A stretch of DNA of 38,081 bases from Deltaproteobacteria bacterium (GTDB taxonomy: Bacteria > Desulfobacterota > Desulfovibrionia > Desulfovibrionales > Desulfovibrionaceae), in assembly GCA_009929215.1 (NCBI GenBank), contig SAAX01000023.1:1-38081 (forward strand). The letters are read 5' to 3'. A program made the translations under genes and the position numbers. Below are positions 9,454-17,978 of this stretch, one piece after another (position 1 is the stretch's first letter; each line of letters begins with the position of its first letter). The notes beneath the pieces are model-generated. The model searched no databases. It saw only the letters and a program-made list of their open reading frames with translations, and was not told the DNA's origin.

Positions 9454-9915
9454 TCAGGCCACAGCCTGAATGGCCGCATCCATAAATATCTGACTTACAG
9501 CATCCATCTGCTCACCGTGGTCAAGACCGCACAAATGGGCCATGCCGTGCGCCAGCAGGCGTAGCGCATGTTCTGCGGGCTCCTGCCCGTACAGCAAACA
9601 TTCCCTGCGTAATGTGTCGAGTGAAAACAAAAGAGTGCCTGGGGCGTCGCAACCAGCGGGAAAAGAAAGCACATTGGTTGGACCGGTGCAGCCAAGGCAC
9701 CGCCGATTTGCCACGCCTATGGCGGCATCATCCAGCAGGTGCAGCTCAACAGCAGGTGGAGAACAGGGAACCTGTGCCTCGCCGCAAGCCGCCAGCATGG
9801 CCGCAAGGGCCGCCACAAGCTCGCGTTTGTCGAGGGGCAACAACCATGCCGCAGCAGCGTAACGGCTAAAAATGCGCACAGATTCCTGTGGGTGAACCGA
9901 TGGGCACAGCTGCAT
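9454..9915 (-). CDS. ybeY: Endoribonuclease YbeY (rRNA maturation factor)
   Basis: YbeY is a zinc-dependent single-strand endoribonuclease involved in 16S rRNA 3'-end maturation and ribosome quality control. The protein shows GPTNVLSFP (family TDVLSFP) and the zinc motif HGMAHLCGLDH, that is H-x3-H-x5-H. The frame is open to an ATG at 9993, but the first 26 codons would lie inside pgpH. The ATG at 9915 begins 4 bp after the pgpH stop and gives 153 residues, the normal family size, so it is preferred. Its SD is weak. Its place after phoH and pgpH is the widely conserved order. It converges on cca, with 47 bp between them and no obvious terminator. Confidence 0.92.
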   Translation of the reverse strand: MQLCPSVHPQESVRIFSRYAAAAWLLPLDKRELVAALAAMLAACGEAQVPCSPPAVELHLLDDAAIGVANRRCLGCTGPTNVLSFPAGCDAPGTLLFSLDTLRRECLLYGQEPAEHALRLLAHGMAHLCGLDHGEQMDAVSQIFMDAAIQAVA

Positions 9916-9919
9916 GGCC

Positions 9920-12433
9920 CTATGCCTGCCCCTTGCCCGATGGGTGCAAAATAACAGCAGAGGCCGCACCGGGCTTGGCGCTTGCGGGGCCACCCGGCAG
10001 TGATTTTATTGCAGATGCCTGTTCGTCTTCGGGGTTGCCTGAATCGTGCTTGTCCGCATCTGCATTTTTAGCCGCCATCTTGTCAGCCCCTGTTTTATCG
10101 GCACAAGGCTTGTCACCACAGGTTTTGCCCTGTGCCGCAGGCGTAAGCGCCGTGGCCCCTTGGGATTGTGCAGCGCCAGCTCCATTGCCGTTGCCGTTTT
10201 TGCCGTTGGTCTTGCCTTCGGCTTTGGCAGCGTCAATGCGGGCATCGGGGTAGGCGATGCGCTGGTGGAAAATGCCGGTGAGAATACGCAAAAAGTTTTC
10301 ACTCAAGAAGTGCAGATCCTTGAAGGTCAGTTCTGATTCGTCAAGCTGCCCTTCTGAAAAGATGCCCTTGATGATGGTATCGATGTGCGACTTGATGCGT
10401 GCGGGCGTGGGGTCGCTGAGCGTACGGCTGGATGCCTCCACCGAGTCGGCCAGCATGAGAATGGCGGCTTCCTTGGTTTGCGGGCGCGGTCCCAGATAGC
10501 TGAAGTCTGATTCACGCGGCTTTTCGCCCTGGTTCAGGGCCTTTTGATAAAAGTAACGAATCAGCCGCGTGCCGTGGTGCTGGCTGATAATATCGGTAAT
10601 ATCCTGACCAAGCTTGTAGCGTTCGGCCAGTTCCGTGCCCTTTTTGACGTGCGAAAGCAGAATAAGTGCACTCATGGAGGGGGCCAGCTTGTCGTGCTTG
10701 TTGGGGCCGCCAAACTGGTTTTCAATAAAGTATTCGGGGTACGAAAGCTTGCCCACATCATGATACAGGGCCGCCACCTTGCACAGCAGGCTGTTTGCTC
10801 CAATGGCCTTGGCTCCGGCCTCAACCATGTTGGCGACCACCAGCGAATGGTGGTATGTGCCGGGCACAGTAACCATCAGCTCCTGCATGAGGGGCTGCTC
10901 GAGGCTCATGAGCTCCATAAGGCGGAAACGCGTGCTGTAGCCAAACGAAATTTCAAGTACTGGGCTTACGGCAAACAGCAGAATAAGCGAAAGCACACTG
11001 TTGATGAACACTGCCAATAGCTGCATGGGCATGACGCCCGGTGCACTGTGGGCCAGCAGGGTTGCGCCAAACCAGATAATGGACTGGCCGATGGTGAGCG
11101 GCACAATGCTCCACACCACGTCCTGACGGCTCTGTGCATTGGTAACAAGCCATGTGGCCAGCATGCCGCCGAGAAAATGCAGCAGAAATAGCGAAAACTG
11201 CGCCTGAAACATGAGCATGGTAAAGAACGACAGCAAAAGCGCCATGGTGCAGTAGCGCCGTGCGGCAAAAACCATGGCCACCAGCCCCACAGCCCCGGCC
11301 ACGGGGTAGCCCACGGCCAGCGTGCTCATAAATGTGAGGCTGTCATTGCGCATGCCCAGCACATATACGGCCTTTGCCCCGACGCTAAAAAGCAGCAAAA
11401 GCAATGAGATAAGCAGCATATCCTTGCAACGCAAAGGCGTGCCGGGCTTGCCGCTTGGGGCAACAAAAAAACCGATGGAAAGCACCAGAGAGCACAAAAA
11501 GGCCCCGGCGGCGATATCCCAGCGCATGGGATCAGAGGCGGATTTGTAAAGCGTTTGCAGCTTGATCTGCTGTTCGCGACTTACCCGTTCGCCCTTGCGC
11601 AGCACAATTTCGCCCTTCTGTATCTGATAATACACGGGCTCAACCATGGACATGACAGCATTGCTGCGCTTTTGGGTCGATTCCCTGTTCAGGGTCAACG
11701 ACGAGGGCATGGTTGCAGAAAGCAGAATATTGATGGCGCGCCGCGACTGCGGATTGAGCGTGGCAACCTGACGTATCTGGGCAGAAATCTCTGCAAGGTA
11801 CGACTGCACATCGGGCAGGTTGGCCACTTCGGGCCGCAGCATTTCAGTGCTGGTGTCGAGATTGCGCACAATCACGCCAGAGCGATCCACCCGCGCAGAG
11901 CGAATATCCCCCACAAGTCCTTCGGCCATGTGGTCACGGATCTGGGGCAGCAGCACCTTGAGCAGATAGGTTTGCGCTTCTGGCTGGGCCAGTTCTGGCA
12001 GAATTTCATCGGCCACCGCAGGGGTCAGTTCTTCCACAAGACGGTGCACCGGCCCGTCGTTCCCCGTATGATAATCGGCGCCGTTATTAAGATTGCGCAG
12101 TATTTCGACAATACGGTTCTGAAAGGCCGTAAAAGGCTCAAGGCTCAGATCATACACAGGCGGCTGCAACAGCTGCACCTGTTTGCGGCGGGCCTTTGTG
12201 GCCTGTACGTCTTCAACCAGAATATCGCGGTCGGCAATTACGTCTGTTTCTGCCACCTGCCCCGCCACATATACGCGGGGTACGGCCTCAAAGTTGGCCC
12301 CTGCCAGCAAACCAATAAACAGCAGGGTAAGCACCAGAGCCGAGAGCCCCAGACCGCAGTGGTGTCGGGCTCGCAACATGTGGATAAGGGCCGGAATACT
12401 AGCTGGACGATCCGCTTTTTTCTGCATTATCAT
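9920..12433 (-). CDS. pgpH: 7TM-HD (PgpH-type) cyclic-di-AMP phosphodiesterase
   Basis: This inner-membrane signalling enzyme has 837 residues. An N-terminal membrane segment (about residues 32-52) is followed by an extracytoplasmic 7TMR-HDED-type sensor domain to about 300. A block of membrane helices runs to about 500. A cytoplasmic HD domain has GTYHHSLVVANM near 522, LYHDVGKL near 557 and ISQHHGTRLI. The Listeria family member hydrolyses c-di-AMP, so that substrate is inferred here. About 110 C-terminal residues are low complexity (Asn, Gly, Lys, Ala, with KTCGDKPCADKTGADKM), well beyond the catalytic fold. The ATG at 12433 overlaps the phoH end by 35 bp, and an ATG two codons later is an alternative. 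It sits between phoH and ybeY as in many bacteria. Confidence 0.93.
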   Translation of the reverse strand: MIMQKKADRPASIPALIHMLRARHHCGLGLSALVLTLLFIGLLAGANFEAVPRVYVAGQVAETDVIADRDILVEDVQATKARRKQVQLLQPPVYDLSLEPFTAFQNRIVEILRNLNNGADYHTGNDGPVHRLVEELTPAVADEILPELAQPEAQTYLLKVLLPQIRDHMAEGLVGDIRSARVDRSGVIVRNLDTSTEMLRPEVANLPDVQSYLAEISAQIRQVATLNPQSRRAINILLSATMPSSLTLNRESTQKRSNAVMSMVEPVYYQIQKGEIVLRKGERVSREQQIKLQTLYKSASDPMRWDIAAGAFLCSLVLSIGFFVAPSGKPGTPLRCKDMLLISLLLLLFSVGAKAVYVLGMRNDSLTFMSTLAVGYPVAGAVGLVAMVFAARRYCTMALLLSFFTMLMFQAQFSLFLLHFLGGMLATWLVTNAQSRQDVVWSIVPLTIGQSIIWFGATLLAHSAPGVMPMQLLAVFINSVLSLILLFAVSPVLEISFGYSTRFRLMELMSLEQPLMQELMVTVPGTYHHSLVVANMVEAGAKAIGANSLLCKVAALYHDVGKLSYPEYFIENQFGGPNKHDKLAPSMSALILLSHVKKGTELAERYKLGQDITDIISQHHGTRLIRYFYQKALNQGEKPRESDFSYLGPRPQTKEAAILMLADSVEASSRTLSDPTPARIKSHIDTIIKGIFSEGQLDESELTFKDLHFLSENFLRILTGIFHQRIAYPDARIDAAKAEGKTNGKNGNGNGAGAAQSQGATALTPAAQGKTCGDKPCADKTGADKMAAKNADADKHDSGNPEDEQASAIKSLPGGPASAKPGAASAVILHPSGKGQA

Positions 12434-13397
12434 AGGCGTTTACAATAGCTCCCACCAAGGGGTGACGCACAACGTCAGCCTTGGAGAAGTGGTGCACAGC
12501 GATGGTTGGAACTTTGGCAAGAATGTTCAGGGCATGAATGAGGCCAGAGCGTGGGCGCTGCCCCCCCGGCTGCATGGGCAGGTCGATCTGGGTGGTGTCA
12601 CCCGTTACGACCATGCGCGAGCCAAAACCCATGCGGGTAAGAAACATCTTCATCTGTTCCTGGGTGGTGTTTTGCGCTTCATCCAGAATAATAAAGGCGT
12701 CATTGAGGGTGCGCCCGCGCATGAAGGCCAGCGGTGCAACTTCAATGGAACCCACCTCAAGCATGGATGCCACCTTGGGCTGGGGCATCATGTCGTGCAG
12801 GGCGTCGTACAGTGGGCGAAGATAGGGATTGACCTTGTCGGCCAGATCGCCGGGCAAAAAGCCCAGGCGTTCGCCAGCCTCTACAGCCGGGCGCGTCAGC
12901 ACAATGCGTTTGACCTTGTGCTGCTGAAACATGGAGAGCGCCATGGCCACTGCCAGGTACGTTTTGCCCGTACCAGCGGGGCCCACGGCAAATACAAGCT
13001 CGTTGCGCCGCAGCAGGTCTAGATAGGTGCGCTGGGCCACATTGCGGGCCGTAACCGTTTTGCGGGGCGTATTGACGAATACCGCATCTTTGAAAATTTT
13101 TTCAAGGTTCAGGCCGGGATCAGCCCGCAGCATGTCGTAGCTGCGGGTTACGTCCTGCTGGCTGAGCGAAGTGCCGCCGCGCAACAGTTCGTAGAGCTGC
13201 ACAAACACGTTGCACAGCAGCTGACGCACGTTCAGGTCGGGGCTTTCGATAAGGATGCTGGCGCCACGGCTGCCTATGGAGGCCCCGCTGGCTGCGGCCA
13301 GCAGCTCAAGATGCGCATTGTGAGGGCCAAACAACAGGTTGGCTAAAGCGGGATCGTCGAATTCGACGGTCTCAAGCATGGAGGAATGTACTGCCAT
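12399..13397 (-). CDS. phoH: PhoH-like ATPase
   Basis: This 332-residue PhoH/YbeZ-type P-loop ATPase works with YbeY in RNA metabolism in other bacteria. It has Walker A GPAGTGKT and Walker B FIILDEAQNTT, followed by VTGDTTQIDLP, a hallmark of the family. The N-terminal part (about residues 20-100, SGASIGSRGASILI) resembles a KH-like RNA-binding module. It is the first gene of the block phoH-pgpH-ybeY. The ATG at 13397 fits the family length, and an ATG six codons later is possible. The 197 bp upstream separate it from a divergent plus-strand gene and presumably hold its promoter. Confidence 0.94.
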   Translation of the reverse strand: MAVHSSMLETVEFDDPALANLLFGPHNAHLELLAAASGASIGSRGASILIESPDLNVRQLLCNVFVQLYELLRGGTSLSQQDVTRSYDMLRADPGLNLEKIFKDAVFVNTPRKTVTARNVAQRTYLDLLRRNELVFAVGPAGTGKTYLAVAMALSMFQQHKVKRIVLTRPAVEAGERLGFLPGDLADKVNPYLRPLYDALHDMMPQPKVASMLEVGSIEVAPLAFMRGRTLNDAFIILDEAQNTTQEQMKMFLTRMGFGSRMVVTGDTTQIDLPMQPGGQRPRSGLIHALNILAKVPTIAVHHFSKADVVRHPLVGAIVNAYDNAEKSGSSS

Positions 13398-13506
13398 AGC
13401 CGCTCTCTAGCCTATTTCAGTGTGCCTGTCCATTACTGGAGTTCGGCAACCGGATATTTTTCATACCTGCGCACTGCGAAACCCCGGCAGGCAGGAAAAT
13501 TTTGGC

Positions 13507-13522
13507 TGGCCTGAAATATGCA
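13507..13522 (+). promoter_or_regulatory. Sigma-54-like promoter upstream of the repeat protein
   Basis: TGGCCTGAAATATGCA matches the sigma-54 consensus TGGCACG-N4-TTGCW at TGGC, the G at position 7 and the final TGCA. The GG and GC are exactly 10 nt apart. It would start transcription near 13533, about 60 bp before the ATG at 13595, which has a good SD (GAGGAG). Sigma-54 promoters are common in Desulfovibrio, including for flagellar and envelope genes. One match by eye is only suggestive, and no activator site was identified. Confidence 0.45.
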
Positions 13523-13594
13523 TGATCACACTCAAATAAGCAAATAAGCCCGTCAAGGCACTCTGTTGCGGGCAAAAAATGCCGAGGAGTCACC

Positions 13595-14545
13595 ATGAGC
13601 AGCGTATCTGGCATAAACACCTACACAAGTGGAATGTACCAGTGGCAAAACCAGAAGCTGAGTACGTCCACTTCTGGCAGCTCTTCCTCCAGTTCCAGCA
13701 GTTCGTCAAGTACGCTGAGCCAGATGCTCGGCGGCAACAGCATATCCAGCCAGCTATCGAGCATGGTAGAACTGACAAAGTACGCCATGGACGCCATGGG
13801 CCTTGAAAGCGACAGCCGCGTTACCTTCAGCCAGATCACCAAGTACCGCGAAAAGCTGAATACCGAGTTCAACACCGCCGTCAAGGAAGGCCTGGAAAAG
13901 CTTGGGGTTAGCGATCCTTCAAGTGTTACCTTCACTTTGGCCGAAGATGGCTCGCTTACTGCCACCAGCGCCAATGCCACAGATCAGGCCAATGTGCAGG
14001 GCTGGCTTAAAGGCAATGCCGCCATTGGCAAGGATTTGCGCACGGCCCTGACCACTGCGGGCATTAGCGGCAGCACTGCTGTTTCCATGACTGTTGACAG
14101 CAGCGGCAAGCTCATAGCCGCCAGCAGCACCGACAGCGCCAACAAGGCCACCATTCAGGCCGTGCTTGATAACTCAAAGCTTGGCGGCACGCTGAACACC
14201 GGCATGAAAAGCCTAGCTGTGAGCAGCGATGCAAAATTTACCCTCAAGGCAAACGAAGATGGCAGCATTAGCGTTGAAAGCAGCGATGCCGCCACCAAGG
14301 CCGCCGTGCAGAAGTTTTTTGACAGCAACCCTGCCCTGGTAAAGAAATTCGGTCAGATACAGGCACTTTCTGGTTTGGACGATGCCCGCAAATCCTTGCA
14401 GGTTTCGCCCTCTGACCTGCGCAAGCGCATTGAGGTGGAATCCATGGCCGCGTGGTGGGCGGGCTCTGGCAGCACCAGCAGTTCTTTTGGCAATTATTCC
14501 GATGGCAGCCTTTCCATGCTTTCTGGCCTGAATCTTAGCGTTTAG
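13595..14545 (+). CDS. Unknown protein with three 52-residue repeats
   Basis: I do not recognise this 316-residue protein. It begins with about 45 residues rich in Ser, Thr and Gln, including an 11-serine run, and has no hydrophobic signal peptide or membrane segment. Residues 107-158, 159-210 and 211-262 form three diverged tandem repeats, each exactly 52 residues. Each has the pattern hydrophobic-T, acidic-x-G-[SK]-[LI], A/S-rich stretch, [AT]-[VIT]-Q and then an amphipathic helix. The composition (Ser, Thr, Asn, Ala; no cysteine) recalls exported flagellar axial or adhesin-like proteins. Export by a flagellar-type route is an inference only. The start has a good SD (GAGGAG, 6 nt spacing). 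A sigma-54-like site lies upstream and a strong terminator downstream, so it is probably a single-gene transcript. Confidence 0.85.
   Translation: MSSVSGINTYTSGMYQWQNQKLSTSTSGSSSSSSSSSSSTLSQMLGGNSISSQLSSMVELTKYAMDAMGLESDSRVTFSQITKYREKLNTEFNTAVKEGLEKLGVSDPSSVTFTLAEDGSLTATSANATDQANVQGWLKGNAAIGKDLRTALTTAGISGSTAVSMTVDSSGKLIAASSTDSANKATIQAVLDNSKLGGTLNTGMKSLAVSSDAKFTLKANEDGSISVESSDAATKAAVQKFFDSNPALVKKFGQIQALSGLDDARKSLQVSPSDLRKRIEVESMAAWWAGSGSTSSSFGNYSDGSLSMLSGLNLSV
13913..14380 (+). repeat. Three in-frame 156-bp coding repeats
   Basis: The units are 13913-14068, 14069-14224 and 14225-14380. They are recognisable at protein level (EDGSLTATS, SSGKLIAAS and EDGSISVES at the same position in each unit, then ANVQ, ATIQ and AAVQ ten residues later). 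At DNA level they are diverged, which points to an old duplication with selection on the fold and not a recent slippage product. Confidence 0.8.
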
Positions 14546-14580
14546 GCAATATTAGCCAATCACGCTGCCCTTTTCTCGCA

Positions 14581-14630
14581 AAAAAATCAGCGGAGCCCCG
14601 GTGTATTGCCGGAAGCTCCGCTGATTTTTT
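14581..14630. terminator. Bidirectional intrinsic terminator
   Basis: A near-perfect hairpin with arms 14581-14596 and 14615-14630 has the GC-rich core CAGCGGAGC/GCTCCGCTG. It is flanked by six As on the left and eight Ts on the right, and a second inner CCGG stem sits in the loop. It lies between the stop of the plus-strand repeat protein (14545) and the stop of minus-strand gatB (14652), so it can end transcripts from both sides. Confidence 0.95.
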
Positions 14631-14651
14631 TTAGCTTGAGTCAGATGTCTG

Positions 14652-16085
14652 CTACAGCTTTTTGGCCAGCAGTTCGTTTACCAGAGCGGGGTTGGCCTTG
14701 CCTTTGGTGGCGCGCATGATCTGGCCCACAAAGAAGCTGATGAGCTTGGTTTTGCCGCCACGATAGGCTTCAACCTCTGCGGGGTTGGCGGCAATCACTT
14801 CGTCTACGGCGGCTTCAAGCGCCGAGGTGTCGGATATCTGCACCAGGCCTTTTTCCTTCACGTAGGCTTCAGGCATGACGCCAAGCTCAAAGATATCGCC
14901 AAAAATATCGTTGGCGATCTTGGCGCTGATGGTGCCGCCGTCAACCAGCCGCACCAGCTCGGCCAGAGCCTCTGGCTTCATGGCCCATGCGGTAGGGTCT
15001 GCGGCGTTGAGGCCACGGGTATTGCATTCGCGCAGCAATGGGCCAAGCACAAAGTTGGCAACCTTCTTGGGGTCGGCCTTGGCAGCGGCAGCTTCAAAAA
15101 AGTCGGCCAGTCCCCTGCTCTGCACCAGCACCTCGGCTTCTGCCTCGGGCAGACTGGCCATGCTCACAAAGCGGGCAAGGCGCTGCTGGGGCAGCTCTGG
15201 CATTTCGGAACGCCAGCGGGCCATTTCTTCATCTGTAATATCTATGGGCAGAATATCCGGGTCGGGGAAGTAGCGGTAATCGTGCGCTTCTTCCTTGCTG
15301 CGCATGGAGGCCGTGGTGTTTTTGACCGCATCGTACAGGCGGGTTTCCTGCACAACCTTGTCGCCGTCGTCCAGCACATCCTGCTGCCGCGCAATTTCGT
15401 ATTCAATGGCGCGTTGCACATTGCGGAAAGAGTTGAGGTTTTTCAGCTCGGTGCGCGTACCAAAGGGTTCCGTGCCCACGGGGCGCAGCGAAACGTTGGC
15501 GTCGCATCTGAAGCTGCCCTCTTCCATGTTGCCGTCGCACACGCCAAGATAGGTCACAATGCTGTACAGGGCCTTGAGGTAGGCCACAGCCTCGGCGGCA
15601 GAGCGCATGTCCGGCTCGGAAACAATTTCGACCAATGGCGTGCCGGCACGGTTGAGGTCAACGTAGCTCAGGTTTTCGCCCTGAGCATGGATATTCTTGC
15701 CCGCGTCGTTTTCCATATGGATACGGGTAATGCCCACACGCTTGGTGCGGCCATCCACGTTTACTTCAAGGTGGCCGTGCTCGCAGATGGGCAGCTCAAA
15801 CTGCGAAATCTGGTAGCCAGAGGGCAGGTCGGGATAAAAATAGTTTTTACGCGCAAAAATGGAACGCGTATTGATGGCGCAATTGGTGGCCAGGCCAACC
15901 AAGGTGGCAAAATGAACGGCCTGCCGATTGGGAACAGGCAGTGCGCCGGGCATGCCAGAGCACACTTCGCAGACATTGGCGTTGGCGGGCTGCCCAAAAG
16001 TTGTGGGGCAGGAACAGAACAGTTTGGAGGCCGTGGCAAGTTGCACATGCACTTCAAGGCCAATCACGGCTTCATAGGCGGCCAT
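14652..16085 (-). CDS. gatB: Asp-tRNA(Asn)/Glu-tRNA(Gln) amidotransferase subunit B
   Basis: GatB is the kinase and tRNA-binding subunit of the GatCAB complex, which converts misacylated Glu-tRNA(Gln) or Asp-tRNA(Asn) to the amidated form. The 477 residues match the family size. They begin with [13 protein letters not shown] and include [39 protein letters not shown] and HMENDAGKN, all GatB hallmarks. The C-terminal YqeY-like tail is intact ([12 protein letters not shown]). No gatA or gatC is next to it. Upstream on the minus strand a small GGGG/CCCC hairpin (near 16105-16121) precedes a GAGGAG that is 11 nt from the ATG, a longer spacing than usual. It ends at the shared terminator. Confidence 0.97.
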   Translation of the reverse strand: MAAYEAVIGLEVHVQLATASKLFCSCPTTFGQPANANVCEVCSGMPGALPVPNRQAVHFATLVGLATNCAINTRSIFARKNYFYPDLPSGYQISQFELPICEHGHLEVNVDGRTKRVGITRIHMENDAGKNIHAQGENLSYVDLNRAGTPLVEIVSEPDMRSAAEAVAYLKALYSIVTYLGVCDGNMEEGSFRCDANVSLRPVGTEPFGTRTELKNLNSFRNVQRAIEYEIARQQDVLDDGDKVVQETRLYDAVKNTTASMRSKEEAHDYRYFPDPDILPIDITDEEMARWRSEMPELPQQRLARFVSMASLPEAEAEVLVQSRGLADFFEAAAAKADPKKVANFVLGPLLRECNTRGLNAADPTAWAMKPEALAELVRLVDGGTISAKIANDIFGDIFELGVMPEAYVKEKGLVQISDTSALEAAVDEVIAANPAEVEAYRGGKTKLISFFVGQIMRATKGKANPALVNELLAKKL

Positions 16086-16204
16086 AGGTCAAATTACTCC
16101 TCGGCGGGGTTCAGCCCCGTAATCGCGCGGCAAAAGCGCCGCTCTGCGCATACGCGCTCGCAAGAGCATGTTCAGAAAGGTGAAACTGCCCCAATCAGAC
16201 ATCC

Positions 16205-16220
16205 GGCAGCCAAGGCTGCC
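16205..16220. other. Small hairpin after the DUF89-like gene
   Basis: GGCAGCCAAGGCTGCC is a perfect 7-bp stem just downstream of the stop at 16224. No T-run follows on the minus strand, so termination here would have to be weak or Rho-assisted. The rest of the 138-bp gap to gatB holds only the gatB leader hairpin and SD. Confidence 0.3.
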
Positions 16221-16223
16221 ACT

Positions 16224-17978
16224 TTAAACGCCGGTAGGTGCATGCGGGATGCTGGCGTCAAAATATTTGCCCACCCCGTACTCGCTTCTGCGGAAAAACC
16301 GCCGGGGGTCGGGGCCGATGATCTGCATTTCTCTGTTTTTGGCCTGCACATCAAGGGCAATACGCATTTCCTTGGTGCAGCCGGTCGAAAAGGTAGAATC
16401 CTTGCCCGACCACTGCGGCGGAACCTTGCGGCCAAGCAGTGCAAAACTTTCCTCAATGTCTTCAACGGTCTGAAAGCGCCACACATCGATAAAGCCGCTG
16501 CGCTGCACCTGTTCCCACATAAACATGAGGTCATCGCCGTCCATGCCTTCAATGAAGTGCTCGGCGGGGTTGATTATCAGGATATTATCCATTTTTTTGC
16601 GCAAATTGTCTATAAAGGCATGCACAAGTTCTGTTGCCGTGCCTGTTTCGCCGGGAATGCTGCCGATTATGCAGCTGTAAAACATGACTGTGCGCCCTTG
16701 CGCCCGGGCCTCGCGCATGCCAGCGATAATGGTGGCTGCCTGGGCGGCAATATTGCTTTCGCTGAACTTGTGGGCTTCTTTGGCATGGGGGCGCAGCTTG
16801 ATGTGAAAGCCCTGGTCATCGTGCCAGTAGCAAACAACATCTCTGGTGTACTGGTGGCTGCTGCCCATGAGCACATCGGCCACGCGCCAGCCCTTGCCGA
16901 GAATAAGGTCGGCCTCTTTCCACGCGCGTGAAAAGGTTACAGAAACCCGGTACAGGTTAAGACGTTCACGCGTGCCGTCGCCTATGACCACAAGCCGATG
17001 CTCGCGCAGTTCACGCAGCAGCTCGTTTTTGCTCATGCGCGGCTCGTGCAGCACCGTGCCGCCGCCGATCAGCTGTCTGATGGAGGGGTCAATCTCCATG
17101 TCTTCCAGCGTGGGCGAGTAAAAGAAAAATCCCGATTTTACGGCAAAAATAACCTTGTGTCCCATGCGTATCAGGCTTTTGGCAACGGCCAGATCAAAAA
17201 TAACGCCCCCGTCGGCATCGCACAAAAACAGTACCGTGCTGGATTTGCCCGCGCTGGCTTCAAAAAACGGGCGCAGGTGGGCACAAATTTCGCGCACCTT
17301 TTCCATAGATGCGCGCACTGTCTCGGAATCTGGCTGATTTTCTATCCAGGGCCGCGACATGGCCGAGAGGCACAACAGGCGCGAAAGCTCCACATAATCG
17401 AGCTTGCGCCGTACCAGTGCCATAGATTCGGCCATGGCGTCTGCGGGCATGGCTTCAAGATTGTCGCGCACAAAGGGTTCGCAAAGCATTTCGAGCTGGC
17501 GTTTGGTCGAAATGCGCCGCAGCTGCCGCCAGGGGTCGTCAAGCTGGTTGCCCTGGGCGAGCACAAGGTCTGTCATGCGCTTGACAAGGCGCGAAGGAAT
17601 AAGCGTGTGCTGGGTGATATATTGTCTGAAGCGAAAACGGCAGAACTGCAAGATTCGTTTGCGCTTTTCGCCCTGCGGCATAAATGAGCGCACAAGCCGC
17701 ATGATAATGCGCCACGATCTGTTATACTGGCGCTGCAATTCTTCAGGCGCTGTGGGCTGGCAGATCATTTTAAAAGTTTCGTCCGAGCACGGCAGGTACA
17801 CCTGATCGCGCACGAGGTTTACCATAAAGGCCATCTGCTCCTGACTTGCAACAATATCTGGGTTCATACCGTAGGCAATATTATTGTCCATCAACAAGCT
17901 GTAAAGCCAGGCGTCAAACCGAATATTCTTGCCAAGTCGAAATTCGCGCACAGAATCAACAGGAATTGCGCTATTCAT
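16224..17978 (-). CDS. DUF89/ARMT1-like protein with altered metal site
   Basis: This 584-residue cytoplasmic protein has no signal peptide or membrane segment. The C-terminal half resembles the DUF89 (ARMT1-like, damage-control phosphatase) fold. LFLCDADGGVIFDL (Asp at residue 254) aligns with the family LADNAGEIVFD. VKSGFFFYSPTLEDM aligns with VKGGPILNDATLEDA, and ADLILGKGWRVADVL aligns with the KG-containing motif. The metal-binding Asn of DN and the ND pair appear to be replaced (DA and YS), so classical phosphatase activity is doubtful. The N-terminal 240 residues are Arg-rich, helical and unassigned. Its ATG overlaps the nadK stop as ATGA, implying translational coupling. An NAD(P)- or sugar-phosphate-related repair role is speculation. 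Confidence 0.72.
   Translation of the reverse strand: MNSAIPVDSVREFRLGKNIRFDAWLYSLLMDNNIAYGMNPDIVASQEQMAFMVNLVRDQVYLPCSDETFKMICQPTAPEELQRQYNRSWRIIMRLVRSFMPQGEKRKRILQFCRFRFRQYITQHTLIPSRLVKRMTDLVLAQGNQLDDPWRQLRRISTKRQLEMLCEPFVRDNLEAMPADAMAESMALVRRKLDYVELSRLLCLSAMSRPWIENQPDSETVRASMEKVREICAHLRPFFEASAGKSSTVLFLCDADGGVIFDLAVAKSLIRMGHKVIFAVKSGFFFYSPTLEDMEIDPSIRQLIGGGTVLHEPRMSKNELLRELREHRLVVIGDGTRERLNLYRVSVTFSRAWKEADLILGKGWRVADVLMGSSHQYTRDVVCYWHDDQGFHIKLRPHAKEAHKFSESNIAAQAATIIAGMREARAQGRTVMFYSCIIGSIPGETGTATELVHAFIDNLRKKMDNILIINPAEHFIEGMDGDDLMFMWEQVQRSGFIDVWRFQTVEDIEESFALLGRKVPPQWSGKDSTFSTGCTKEMRIALDVQAKNREMQIIGPDPRRFFRRSEYGVGKYFDASIPHAPTGV

Noticed and set aside
9916..9993. Longer YbeY start at 9993
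   Set aside because: The 26 extra residues translate the pgpH end in another frame and exceed the usual family length. The ATG at 9915 fits better.
13676..13711. Serine-run in the repeat protein as a phase-variable tract
   Set aside because: The serines use mixed codons (AGC, TCT, TCC, AGT, TCA), so there is no simple DNA repeat to slip.
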